Shown: one piece after another, positions 47,205 through 56,112 of the stretch
Position numbering within the stretch: position 1 is the first letter of the stretch
How the letters are laid out: each line of letters begins with the position of its first letter
Assembly: GCA_016718655.1 (NCBI GenBank)
Contig: JADKCV010000001.1
Span: forward strand, 248,001 to 312,000
Direction: 5' to 3'
Origin: Flavobacteriales bacterium
GTDB taxonomy: Bacteria; Bacteroidota; Bacteroidia; Flavobacteriales_F; PHOS-HE28
Length of the DNA: 64,000 nt
Notes under the pieces: generated by a model
Told to the model about the DNA's origin: nothing
The model's input: the letters and a program-made list of their open reading frames with translations, nothing else
Database searches by the model: none
Position numbers and translations under genes: made by a program

Positions 47205-49118
47205 TCAGGCGAGCTCCTCCAACTGGGCGGAGGCTTGCTCCCATTCCTGCATCACAGCAGCGATACGCTGGGCCAGGTCACCAAGCTGTTCATAGCCCTT
47301 CTGCATCTCCTCGGCAGAGCGACCGCCCTTCATCACCTCGGCCTGAAGGGACTTCTCCTGGGCCTCCAGCTCCGCGAGTTGTTTCTCCAAACGTTCCACC
47401 AGGTTCTGCACCTTGCGACGGTCCTTTTCGCGGTCGCGTTTGTCGCGCTGCTCGCTGCCCTTGGCGTTCTTCTCCTCCTTGGCCCTTGCGGAGGATTTTC
47501 CGATATCCGCGCCTTGCAAGGCCTTGCGCTTCTCGATCAGTTCCAGGATGTCCATGTGCTGATCGCGGATACGGAACTCGTCCAGCTCCAACAAGCGGTG
47601 GGTCAACCCTGTGAGGAAGTCCCGGTCGTGGCTGACGAGTAGGAAGGTACCGTCGTAGTTCTTGAGCGCCTCCTTGAGCACATCCTTGCTCTGGATGTCC
47701 AAGTGGTGGGTGGGTTCGTCCAGGATCAGGAAGTTGAGGGGTTTGAGGAGCATGCAGCAAAGCGCGAGACGAGCGCGCTCGCCTCCGCTGAGGACCTTCA
47801 CCTTCTTGTCCACATCCTCACCGCTGAACATGAACGCGCCCAACATCGCACGAACACGAACGCGGTTGTCATCACTGGCAGCATCCTCCGCGGTCTCGAT
47901 CACGGTACGTTTCGGGTCCATGCGCTCAGGCATGTCCTGGGCGTAGTATCCGATGATCACATTGTGTCCCAGCTTTATCTCGCCCTCATACGGCTCCTCC
48001 CCCATGATCATGCGCACCAAGGTGGACTTCCCTGTACCGTTGGCGCCGACCATGGCCAAGTGTTCCCCCTTTGCCAAAGTGAGCTCGGCATTCCTGAAGA
48101 TCCGCTTGTCACCGTAGGCCTTGCTCACATCCTTCACCTCGCATACGATCTTGCCGGAAGCAGGTGCAGGAGGGAATTTCACCAACATCTTACGCAGGTC
48201 CTCGTCCTCCACCTCGATGCGGTCCAACTTATCCAGCTTGGTGATCAGGCTCTGCGCAAAAGCAGCCTTACTTGCCTTGGCCCTGAACTTGTTGATCAGG
48301 TCCTCGGTCTCTTTGATATAACGTTGTTGCTCTTTTGCAGCTGAAGCCTGTTGTTGGCGCTCAACCTTTCGGAGTTCAACGTATTGGCTCCAAGGCACCT
48401 TACGATCGATGATCCGACCGTTACTGACCTCCAGTGTGCGCTTGGTGAGGCGGTCCAAGAAGGTCTTGTCGTGGGATATGAGCACCAGGGCCGCGGGATA
48501 GGTCCGCAGCAGATCCTCAAGCCATTGAATAGCGGGCAGATCAAGGTGGTTCGTGGGCTCGTCCAGCAACAAAAGGTCGGGTTGCAACAAGAGGAGTCTT
48601 GCCAATTCAGCACGCATGCGCCAACCACCGCTCAGCTCGCTCATCAGGCGGTGCATATCCTTCTCCACGAAACCGATGCCCTTGAGCATACGCTCGATCT
48701 GCATATCATGATCGGCCGCGCCAATGGCATTGAGGCGTTCATGGGCATGCGCAAGCATGGTGGCCAGCTCAATGGCCTCCTCGTCGGTGGTGGCCTTCTC
48801 CAGGTCCTTCTCAATGCGCTCCAGCGATGCGTTCAGGGTGATGGCCTCCTCGAAGGCCTTCTCTGCGACCTGCCAAGGGGTGAGCTCCAGGTTATGGGCC
48901 ATCTCCTGGGGCAAATAACCGAGGGTGAGTTCCTTGGGTTTGCCGATGGTGCCCTTGTCATAGGGCTGCTGGCCGGCCATGATCTTCAGCAATGTGCTCT
49001 TGCCGGCACCGTTGCGTCCCACGAGGCCTATGCGGTCCTCACTACCGATGAAGAAGGAGATGTCATCGAACATCGGCCGTTGACCGAAATGCAGGGTAAG
49101 GCCTTGTACTGTGATCAT
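47205..49118 (-). CDS. ABC-F family ATPase (Uup/YheS-type)
   Basis: This 637-residue protein has two ABC ATPase domains without membrane helices: Walker A GRNGAGKST and GANGTGKST, signatures LSGGWRMRAELARLL and LSGGERARLALC, Walker B LLLLDEPTNHLD and FLILDEPTHHLD. An interdomain linker and a C-terminal coiled coil (VERLEKQLAELEAQEKSLQ) follow. ABC-F proteins bind the ribosome. It lies between the second gldN and the second gldM on the same strand; I see no sign that it belongs to secretion. Confidence 0.94.
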   Translation of the reverse strand: MITVQGLTLHFGQRPMFDDISFFIGSEDRIGLVGRNGAGKSTLLKIMAGQQPYDKGTIGKPKELTLGYLPQEMAHNLELTPWQVAEKAFEEAITLNASLERIEKDLEKATTDEEAIELATMLAHAHERLNAIGAADHDMQIERMLKGIGFVEKDMHRLMSELSGGWRMRAELARLLLLQPDLLLLDEPTNHLDLPAIQWLEDLLRTYPAALVLISHDKTFLDRLTKRTLEVSNGRIIDRKVPWSQYVELRKVERQQQASAAKEQQRYIKETEDLINKFRAKASKAAFAQSLITKLDKLDRIEVEDEDLRKMLVKFPPAPASGKIVCEVKDVSKAYGDKRIFRNAELTLAKGEHLAMVGANGTGKSTLVRMIMGEEPYEGEIKLGHNVIIGYYAQDMPERMDPKRTVIETAEDAASDDNRVRVRAMLGAFMFSGEDVDKKVKVLSGGERARLALCCMLLKPLNFLILDEPTHHLDIQSKDVLKEALKNYDGTFLLVSHDRDFLTGLTHRLLELDEFRIRDQHMDILELIEKRKALQGADIGKSSARAKEEKNAKGSEQRDKRDREKDRRKVQNLVERLEKQLAELEAQEKSLQAEVMKGGRSAEEMQKGYEQLGDLAQRIAAVMQEWEQASAQLEELA

Positions 49119-49187
49119 CGCTGGAAGTCGCCTGTTGGGCTGAAAAAGCCCGCAAAAGTAGTCATCCTGAACGGGTTGCCGTGCGGA

Positions 49188-50003
49188 TCAGTAGTTCCAC
49201 AGGTCGAAGTGGAGCCGGAATAGCTGCTCACGGACACCCTCGGCCTCCAACAGCGCATCCAGTCCGATCTTGTATTCGTCCGTGCTCCGGTACATGGCGT
49301 TCCCCACCTTCAGTATGGTCCCTCGGAACCTTCTGGCGGCGAACAGTTCCTCAAAGCTGTGGTCGGTCCCATCCACATCGCGAAAGGCCAGCCAGCGGGC
49401 GAAAAGCGGGCGGCACTCGGGGAAGTGAAGCCAGAACAGGAGCGCATGCCCACGCAGCTCACCGTCCTCACCACGCACCTCGCGCATCGGAGCCAGTCCG
49501 ATGATGCGAACATCCATCGTACCACGTTGCTTGTCAAAGATCCAGTCCTCCTTGATCATGTAGCGAGTGGCCTCGGACTCCTGAACACCCTCCGGACCAT
49601 CCAGCAGTTCCACCAGCGCATCCGGATCCATCGTCCTCTGGAAGGCATCGTCCTTCCCGGCAGGTCCGGCATCGAAGGCCGTGATGGCACCTTCCAGCAG
49701 CAGTCCGTTCCGGATGATCGCAAAGAGGCTGTAGCACCCACCCACATGACCCGTGGGCGCCCGCCATGCCGCGTTCTGTGGCTGCCCAAGATCGACCACC
49801 CGCCAGACCCTTCGCTCCCACATCACGTCCGCTTCTCGTAGGCTCGGATAGGGCACTGCTTCCTGTCGGAGGTAGCAGTCCGGCGGTAGCATGGCCGACG
49901 ATGCATCCAAGGTGCTCTGCGCGTTCATCCCGCAAACCGGCACCACAGCCACTACCGCGGTCGAGAGGACCCGCACCACACCAGGGACGGCGCTGACATT
50001 CAT
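49188..50003 (-). CDS. GldN paralogue (second copy, GldO-like)
   Basis: This 271-residue protein has a signal peptide and aligns along its length with GldN at 50097-50975: YPSLREADVMWERRVWRVVD, YMIKEDWIFDKQRGTMDVRI, RGEDGELRGHALLFWLHFPE and a final LHFDLWNY. GldN partners GldK in the periplasmic ring of type IX. Flavobacterium has a second copy called GldO. It is separated from gldN by a terminator-like hairpin and followed by the ABC-F gene and the second gldM. Confidence 0.92.
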   Translation of the reverse strand: MNVSAVPGVVRVLSTAVVAVVPVCGMNAQSTLDASSAMLPPDCYLRQEAVPYPSLREADVMWERRVWRVVDLGQPQNAAWRAPTGHVGGCYSLFAIIRNGLLLEGAITAFDAGPAGKDDAFQRTMDPDALVELLDGPEGVQESEATRYMIKEDWIFDKQRGTMDVRIIGLAPMREVRGEDGELRGHALLFWLHFPECRPLFARWLAFRDVDGTDHSFEELFAARRFRGTILKVGNAMYRSTDEYKIGLDALLEAEGVREQLFRLHFDLWNY

Positions 50004-50050
50004 GGATCCAGAACGTCAAGGGTCCGGAAATCGTCTTCGGCACGAACGAA

Positions 50051-50076
50051 GAAGCCCCTCGATCGCGAGGGGCTTC
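50051..50076 (-). terminator. Hairpin after gldN
   Basis: An 11-base perfect stem (50051-50061 and 50066-50076, GAAGCCCCTCG) with a 4-base loop lies 21 bases after the gldN stop, followed on the minus strand by a T-rich stretch. It probably ends the gld operon and separates the second gldN. Confidence 0.7.
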
Positions 50077-50096
50077 CATGCATGATCGGAGCTCGA

Positions 50097-50975
50097 TCAG
50101 AAGTTCCAGAGGTCGTGTTCGAACTCGAAGAGTTGCTGCTTGATCTCCTCGCCTTCCAACAAGGCGTTCAGACCGGTCTTGTACTGATTGATACCCCGGT
50201 CGTAAACGTTGCTCCACTTGGTGATGTAGCTGCTGAATTGACGCTTCCAGAAGATGTCCTCGAAACTGCGTCGTTCGGCATCATTCTCCCTGTTGAACGA
50301 GTCCCAATTGGCGAATACGTAACGGCACTCGGGGTAATAGAGCCAAAAAAGAGGTGTATACCCTCGGATCTCACCGTCCTCTCCGCGCTTCTCCTGCATG
50401 GGCGCTATGCCGATGATGCGGATGTCCATGGTGGAGCGCTGCTTGTCGAAGATCCAATCCTCCTTGATGTTGTACATCATGATCTCCCGGCTCTCCAGAT
50501 TGATCTCCTGGACCACCATATCCATGTCACCGGATTCGAGGTTCTCCGTGTACTGGGTGTCAACCCGGGTGAAGAGTTCTTTCAATTCACTGGCGAGAAG
50601 GGGCTTCTTGAATTCATCATCTGTACCAATGGCACCCACACTGTAAGCCGTGATGGAACCATCCACCAATAAACCTTGTCGGATGACGTCGAAGAGGCTC
50701 TTACGGTCGTTGATGGCCTCCGTTGGGAAATACAACGGATGGTTCATCTTCTCCCGCAGATCGATGGTACGCCAGACCCGTCGGGCCCACATCACATCGG
50801 CCTCTCGGATCGGTGAATAAGGCACCACCCGCTTCGTCTTGGTGTGTTCCTTGATATAGGCACCATCGAGGACGGTCTGAGCTGCAGCAAGTGAGGGCGT
50901 GCAGATACCAGCGACCATAAGGGTCGCAGCGGCTATCAGGTTCTTCAGGTTGCGCATCATGGTGCTAGGGATCAA
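50097..50975 (-). CDS. gldN: Type IX secretion / gliding protein GldN
   Basis: This 292-residue protein has a signal peptide (MVAGICTPSLAAAQ). The GldN pattern is complete: PIREADVMWARRVWRTIDLR, YNIKEDWIFDKQRSTMDIRI, IRGYTPLFWLYYPECRYVFA, and a final FEHDLWNF. It forms the GldK-GldN periplasmic ring linked to the outer membrane. It is last in the porP/gldK-L-M-N order, starting 6 bases after gldM ends. Confidence 0.96.
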   Translation of the reverse strand: MIPSTMMRNLKNLIAAATLMVAGICTPSLAAAQTVLDGAYIKEHTKTKRVVPYSPIREADVMWARRVWRTIDLREKMNHPLYFPTEAINDRKSLFDVIRQGLLVDGSITAYSVGAIGTDDEFKKPLLASELKELFTRVDTQYTENLESGDMDMVVQEINLESREIMMYNIKEDWIFDKQRSTMDIRIIGIAPMQEKRGEDGEIRGYTPLFWLYYPECRYVFANWDSFNRENDAERRSFEDIFWKRQFSSYITKWSNVYDRGINQYKTGLNALLEGEEIKQQLFEFEHDLWNF

Positions 50976-50980
50976 TGGGG

Positions 50981-52620
50981 TTACACCACCTTGAACGAAA
51001 GTCCACCAAGGTTACGTACGGTTCCATCCGGGCCACGTGCTTTGATGCCTTCGATGTAGACCTTCTGTCCAGGCTTCGCCTTCTGGAACATTTCCTTCAT
51101 TTCTGCGCTTACCGCAGCGCCTTTCACGGATTTCTCCAAGGGAACACCGTTCACGATCATGGTCACCCGGTACTCCACCACCTCGAACTTCAGGTCGAAC
51201 TCGAAGTTCTCCATCTTGGCGATCACACCCGCAGCAGCGGTCAGCTCGGCCTTCTTGATGTTCTCGTCGTTCACACTCTTCCCGCGAAATAGGGACTGGG
51301 ATTCGGAACGTTCTTCACGCGGAACTTCATTCCCGGCATGGCTTTCTTGGAACCGTCCGGATTGCTCACCGTGGCGCCGATCAACGCTTCGGATTCCTTA
51401 CCTGGCCGGAAAATGAAGCCCTCGCTTCCTTTGGAAAGCGAACCATTTGTGGCGCTGGGAACAATATCCTTATCACTGTAGCCGGAAACGCTTATGCTCA
51501 CCGGGTTATCCACGCCACGATAGAACACGTTCATCTTGGTCGGGCTGACCACCAGATTCGGAGCTGCCACCTCATATTCCGTGGTGAACACTTCCGTGGT
51601 GATCTCCCCTCCCACCGGCTTGTACCTGATGATACCGCTCACCGTGCGCAAACCAGCCCCGGAAGCGACCTGCTCCAACTTTGCCATTGCACCGTTCATG
51701 GGCAGCTTGATGGATTCCCCGATGATCTCCTTCTTGGCCGTATCAACGCGGGCACCAGGTCCAGCGATGAACACTTCGGGCGCATTCTGGTCATCATATG
51801 CTCCAAGGAAGATATCCGCCGAGTACTTGCTACCAACGGTCACGTAGCTACTTTGGGGTTTGACGATGGCCGTAAGCTTGTTGAATTTGAAGCTCTTGCC
51901 TTCGACGGCATCCATCATACGTTTCACCACTTCGCCTTCCGCGTTACGAACATCCGCTTGGATCTTGCTCAAGATCGTGATACCAGCGGCCAACGGTACG
52001 TGGTAGAAATTGATGCTCTGCCAATTATTGATGGTACCAGACGCATCAGGGCGATCCTCGAAATTGAACACCCTGTCCATGGAAGCGGCAAGGTCCTTAT
52101 CCTCTTTACGGCTGTTCTTCACCAACTCACGGAATGCCTCCAGTTTATTACGGAGATCGGTCGCTGTCAAAGGGCCGTCCTTGGGTGCGGCAGGTTCATC
52201 ACCGATCAACAGGTTGGTGAGCTCATCCTGGCTATCCTTCTTGGAAACCTTGGCCAGATCAACGATCCGTCCATCGCCGAGTACCACACTATCCCTCGGC
52301 CATCCTTCGGATTTCATGATCACATTGGCCTTGATCGAGTCCACGTAGGCAATGATCTCCGCGCCCGCGGTCTTGATCTTCTTAGCCTCGTTCCATGCGG
52401 CCCCATACTTCGCTTGGTTCTCACTCGCGAACCCCTCGAAGCTCTTGTACTGGGTCGCCATCTTATCGTTGAGCGAGATCTTGGTGTTCTCCAGACCCGT
52501 GTTCACGGTAATGAAGCTGTCGAGGATCTCCTTGGACACGTTCATGGCAAGGAGTGCCGTCAACACCAAGTACATCATATTGATCATCGCCTGTCGAGGC
52601 GACTGTTTACCACCGGCCAT
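50981..52620 (-). CDS. gldM: Type IX secretion motor protein GldM; one frame change
   Basis: Residues 1-449 read from 52620 to a stop just after PSPYFAG; the C-terminal domain then reads in another frame (NDENIKKAELTAAAGVIAKM) to 50981. Adding one base to the CCC run 51281-51283 restores YFAGKSVNDENI and 546 residues, close to its intact paralogue. The membrane helix is MINMMYLVLTALLAMNVSKE. Periplasmic domains follow (INNWQSINFYHVPLAAG, MNVFYRGVDNPVSISVSG). GldM is the shaft that carries GldL proton-driven rotation to the periplasm. Loss of GldM abolishes secretion in relatives, so the break is probably a sequence error. Confidence 0.9.
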
Positions 52621-52677
52621 GTGCTTCCTGTAGGTTTAGCAGGTTCCTAGGTCCAAAAGGTCTTCCACCCACGAGGA

Positions 52678-53469
52678 TCAGCCACGCACCGTCATGGCGT
52701 TCAGCATATTGCCGTACACCGTGTTGAGCTTGGCCAGATTATCGCTGAGTACGGAGATGTTCTCCTTGTAGCGTTTGGTGTCCTCCACAGAGTTCTTCAG
52801 GTTGCTGAGCATCTCGCTCATACCTTCGAACATCTGGTTGGCCGCTTCAAGTTTCTCGCGACTTCCGCGCAATTGCATCTCGTACATCTCGTTCAATGCA
52901 CTGAGGTTCTGGCTCATCTTCTGCAGGCTTTCACCGGCATTCCGCCCAGCATCCACGTTGGAAGTAAGCCCAACCAGGCTCTCACTCGCCTTCGCATAGC
53001 TATCGCTGAGGCTGCTCACCTTCACGGAAGCATCCTTCAAGCTTGTGGCGTATTCGTTGGTCGCAGCAGCAGCTCCCGTGATCTGGCCCATCTGCTTGGC
53101 CTGATCGCTCAAGGAACGCATACCATCCCCCAAGCTCGCGATCAGCTCGGGTTCGATCTTGGCGCTCTCCAACATATCATCGAGTTGTTCCGTGATGGAG
53201 CGATTATCGTCCTTGCTGAACTCCTCACCTTCGTGCCGCTCGCCCGTAGCCAGTTCAGGATAGACCAAGCTCCAGTCATACTCTTCATGCGGAGGTTCGA
53301 ATGCTGAGAAGAAGAAGATGACCGCCTCGGTGCTCAGGCCTATGATCAAGAACAAACTGGCGAACGGCCAGTGCATGATCTTGAAGAGTGCACCAATGAT
53401 CACGACCGCTGCACCGATCCCGTACAGTTTAGCCATGAAGTTCTTCCACTTCTTGCTGCCTGGTTTCAT
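52678..53469 (-). CDS. gldL: Type IX secretion motor protein GldL
   Basis: This 263-residue protein has two N-terminal membrane helices (YGIGAAVVIIGALFKIMHWP; SLFLIIGLSTEAVIFFFSAF). Glu48 in the second helix and Lys30/His33 after the first match the proton-path residues of GldL. A long cytoplasmic tail with coiled-coil character follows (ELIASLGDGMRSLSDQ, KLEAANQMFEGMSEMLSNLK). GldL is the proton-driven motor that turns GldM. It sits in the standard K-L-M-N order. Confidence 0.97.
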   Translation of the reverse strand: MKPGSKKWKNFMAKLYGIGAAVVIIGALFKIMHWPFASLFLIIGLSTEAVIFFFSAFEPPHEEYDWSLVYPELATGERHEGEEFSKDDNRSITEQLDDMLESAKIEPELIASLGDGMRSLSDQAKQMGQITGAAAATNEYATSLKDASVKVSSLSDSYAKASESLVGLTSNVDAGRNAGESLQKMSQNLSALNEMYEMQLRGSREKLEAANQMFEGMSEMLSNLKNSVEDTKRYKENISVLSDNLAKLNTVYGNMLNAMTVRG

Positions 53470-53559
53470 TGTTCTTCCTTGCGTTTTGTGAGGTTCGTCT
53501 GAGAGTGCTGAAACTATGAATGCGACCGCCCTGGTTCCGTAACGGTCGTTGATTCCGAT

Positions 53560-54912
53560 CTAAAGGTCCTCCTCGTTCACTGCCTTCCCGCGCCCCAGGT
53601 AGGTCATCACAGAACGGAAACCGATATAGGCCTTCGTCGTGTCCTGGTACTCATAGCTACGCGTGCCGGTCTGCATGTAGTATCCGATATCCTTCCATGA
53701 TCCACCGCGGATGACCTTACGCTTCAAAGAAGGTGGATCATTTGCCAAGGCATCATAGCTGTATTCCGGATTCAGGTCGTGGTCGAAATCATACACACTC
53801 TCATCGTAGGCCGTGCTGGTCCATTCAGCCACGTTACCGGCCATTTGATACAATCCGAAGTCATTCGGGGTGTAACTGTCAACGGGAACGGTATGGAAAC
53901 CTCCGTCGTCCACATAATTACCGTGCAGAGGTTTGAAGTTCCCTAGGAAGCAGCCCTGCCTGTTACGCACATATGGACCGCCCCATGGGAATGGAGCTTG
54001 ATCGAGTCCGCCCCGTGAAGCGTATTCCCACTCTGCTTCGGTCGGGAGGCGGAAGCGGTTGATGTAGGCCTCGCCGTTCTGTTCAAGCCAAGTGTTCATC
54101 AGCTGAGTGCGCCAAACGTTGAACGCATTCGATTGGACCCAGGTCACCCCCACCACTGGATAGTCGTCATAAGCCGGATGCCAGAAATAATTCTCCGTCA
54201 TCGGTTCGTTGAACGAATAGGTGAAGTCATGCACCCAGACCAATGTATCGGGATACACATTGATGATCTCCTTGATGATGAACTTGCTCCGATCGCTATG
54301 TCCGCGAATGGCATTGTTCTGACCCTTCACGTTCGTATAGCTCAGGTCCAGATCACGCGCATTGTTGGCCTTCCGCGCGGCCTCCTTCAGATCGATCCAG
54401 TAATACTCGAACATGAGCTTACGTGTATCGATCTCCTTTCGGCGGTAGAACCGCTCGCTCTCGCTAAGGAACATATCCGCCAAGGCTTCCCGTTCCTCGT
54501 CCCCGTACCAATTGATCCGTTCACGCCAATTGATGATCGGTGGATCGATCTCTTCACCGAACTCATCTTCCGTGATAACATGTTCACCGATGTCCTCGTC
54601 ACCAAGGATCCGTTTGGCAATGGAATCACGAACGTAGAACACGAACTGACGGTATTCATTGTTCGTGATCTCGGTCTGGTCCATGTAGAAGGCCTGAACA
54701 GAGACCGTCTTGCTCTTGGTGACCATGGCATAGGGCACATCCTGATCACTGGGCCCCATGACAAAGCTTCCCATGGGGAGATAATTCATCCCGTAAGGGT
54801 CGATCTGGTACCAGCCGGGTCTGCCTTGGACACCAATGAGCTGCCCCTGACCACCCTGTCCGCAGCTCGCCAGCAAGCCTATGGCACAGAGATATATGAT
54901 GGGACGTTCCAT
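53560..54912 (-). CDS. gldK: Type IX secretion lipoprotein GldK
   Basis: This 450-residue lipoprotein (lipobox LLASC) has a formylglycine-generating-enzyme-like domain: MGPSDQDVPYAMVTKSKTVS, YMDQTEITNNEYRQFVFYVR, VVGVTWVQSNAFNVW, RLPTEAEWEYASRGG, MAGNVAEWTSTAYDES and VIRGGSWKD. GldK forms the outer-membrane-bound periplasmic ring with GldN. The fold is used as a structural part here; no catalytic role is claimed. It lies 90 bases before gldL. Confidence 0.97.
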   Translation of the reverse strand: MERPIIYLCAIGLLASCGQGGQGQLIGVQGRPGWYQIDPYGMNYLPMGSFVMGPSDQDVPYAMVTKSKTVSVQAFYMDQTEITNNEYRQFVFYVRDSIAKRILGDEDIGEHVITEDEFGEEIDPPIINWRERINWYGDEEREALADMFLSESERFYRRKEIDTRKLMFEYYWIDLKEAARKANNARDLDLSYTNVKGQNNAIRGHSDRSKFIIKEIINVYPDTLVWVHDFTYSFNEPMTENYFWHPAYDDYPVVGVTWVQSNAFNVWRTQLMNTWLEQNGEAYINRFRLPTEAEWEYASRGGLDQAPFPWGGPYVRNRQGCFLGNFKPLHGNYVDDGGFHTVPVDSYTPNDFGLYQMAGNVAEWTSTAYDESVYDFDHDLNPEYSYDALANDPPSLKRKVIRGGSWKDIGYYMQTGTRSYEYQDTTKAYIGFRSVMTYLGRGKAVNEEDL

Positions 54913-55030
54913 GTTCTTCCGTTTATGCCGTTCGGTTCATCCTTGCAGGGACCCTTGTCGTTCGGTGAGGGGTAAGCAACACCTATGACGAGGTCGTTTA
55001 CGGCAGTTGGGTTGGTTGGGTTTCGGACGA

Positions 55031-55963
55031 TCAGAGGAATCGGACGTTCCGATAGATCTGAGTATCGGGCTTCTTCTGTAATAGCACGCAGTAGTTCAAC
55101 ATCACTTCATGGCTGCCACTGCTGTAGTTCTTCAAGCGGGACGTGGTCACATCGTAGCTGTAACCGATCTTCAACATGGACTTCTCGTTGGGTTTGAACT
55201 GGTAGCCCAACATGGGGGCGATCGCGTCCTCCGTCCGGTAGGAAACGCCGAGCCAAAGCATGTTATTATAGAGGAACGTGGCGTTCAGATCGAACTGCGT
55301 GGATCCTCCCCCATCGTTCTTGACGAGCACGCTAGGCTGGAGCACATACTTCTTGTCGCCTTTGATGGCCCAATCATAACCGGCCTGTACGAAATAATGT
55401 CGGCGGGTCTGGATGCTCACGGCATCCATCTTCACCTCGGTCAGATGGGTACTCGAAATGCCCAACCAGAAGGTGGGGGCCACATAGTACAATCCTGCAC
55501 CCAGGTCAAGACCGAAATCATCGGCCCCGGCCGCTGGTATCGCTTCATCCAAGGCAGGGGATTGACGAGCGATCCAATTGTTACCCAATCGGTGGGTGAG
55601 CATGCCGAAGGAGAGGCCTATACCAAAGGTTCCGGCACCGATCTTGCGATGGAAGGAATAATGGAGCTTGGCGAAGGTGGTCTTCTGTTGCCCTAGTTCG
55701 TCCAAGTAGAACGACAGGCCGACACCGCTACTGATGCGGTTGATGTTCATGTGGGTATTGAGCAGTGCCGTCTTCGGTGCACCATCGAACCCGCTCCATT
55801 GCTGGCGCAATAGAGCAGTGGCACAAAGCTGACCCGAAGTACCTGCGACCGCAGGGTTGATCGACAACCGGTCGAACATGTACTGCGTGAACTGCGGGTC
55901 CTGTTGGGCGAAGGACGCCCCACCAAGGACTGCGCAAACAGCTGCTGTGATTATCCCCCTCAT
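55031..55963 (-). CDS. PorP/SprF-family type IX membrane protein
   Basis: This 310-residue protein has a signal peptide and the PorP/SprF start QDPQFTQYMFDRLSINPAVA GT-type pattern, then an outer-membrane barrel with strands such as RKIGAGTFGIGLSFGM and KYVLQPSVLVKNDGG. SprF-type proteins are needed to export type B cargo such as SprB. It heads the gld operon, as porP does in Porphyromonas, and the window holds at least three type B cargo genes. Confidence 0.93.
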   Translation of the reverse strand: MRGIITAAVCAVLGGASFAQQDPQFTQYMFDRLSINPAVAGTSGQLCATALLRQQWSGFDGAPKTALLNTHMNINRISSGVGLSFYLDELGQQKTTFAKLHYSFHRKIGAGTFGIGLSFGMLTHRLGNNWIARQSPALDEAIPAAGADDFGLDLGAGLYYVAPTFWLGISSTHLTEVKMDAVSIQTRRHYFVQAGYDWAIKGDKKYVLQPSVLVKNDGGGSTQFDLNATFLYNNMLWLGVSYRTEDAIAPMLGYQFKPNEKSMLKIGYSYDVTTSRLKNYSSGSHEVMLNYCVLLQKKPDTQIYRNVRFL

Positions 55964-56034
55964 ACGTGTCGTTTGTTCAATTCGCTACATCGGCCACAGG
56001 GGGCGAACATGCCCCCAAACGGCCGAACCCGGCG

Positions 56035-56064
56035 CCAATATAGCAACAATCCGATCCCGCCAAA
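56035..56064 (-). promoter_or_regulatory. Bacteroidota-type promoter for porP/gld operon
   Basis: On the minus strand TTTG (56064-56061) is followed after 18 bases by TATATTGG (56042-56035), one base off TAnnTTTG. The porP start lies about 70 bases downstream. Confidence 0.5.
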
Positions 56065-56112
56065 TTTCCTTAACGCTGGCCGGGGCTGGGATCCAGACCA
56101 AGGGCCAAACCC

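Noticed and set aside
51271..51290. Programmed frameshift in gldM
   Set aside because: No slippery heptamer or following stem is evident, and six other genes show the same G/C-run pattern.
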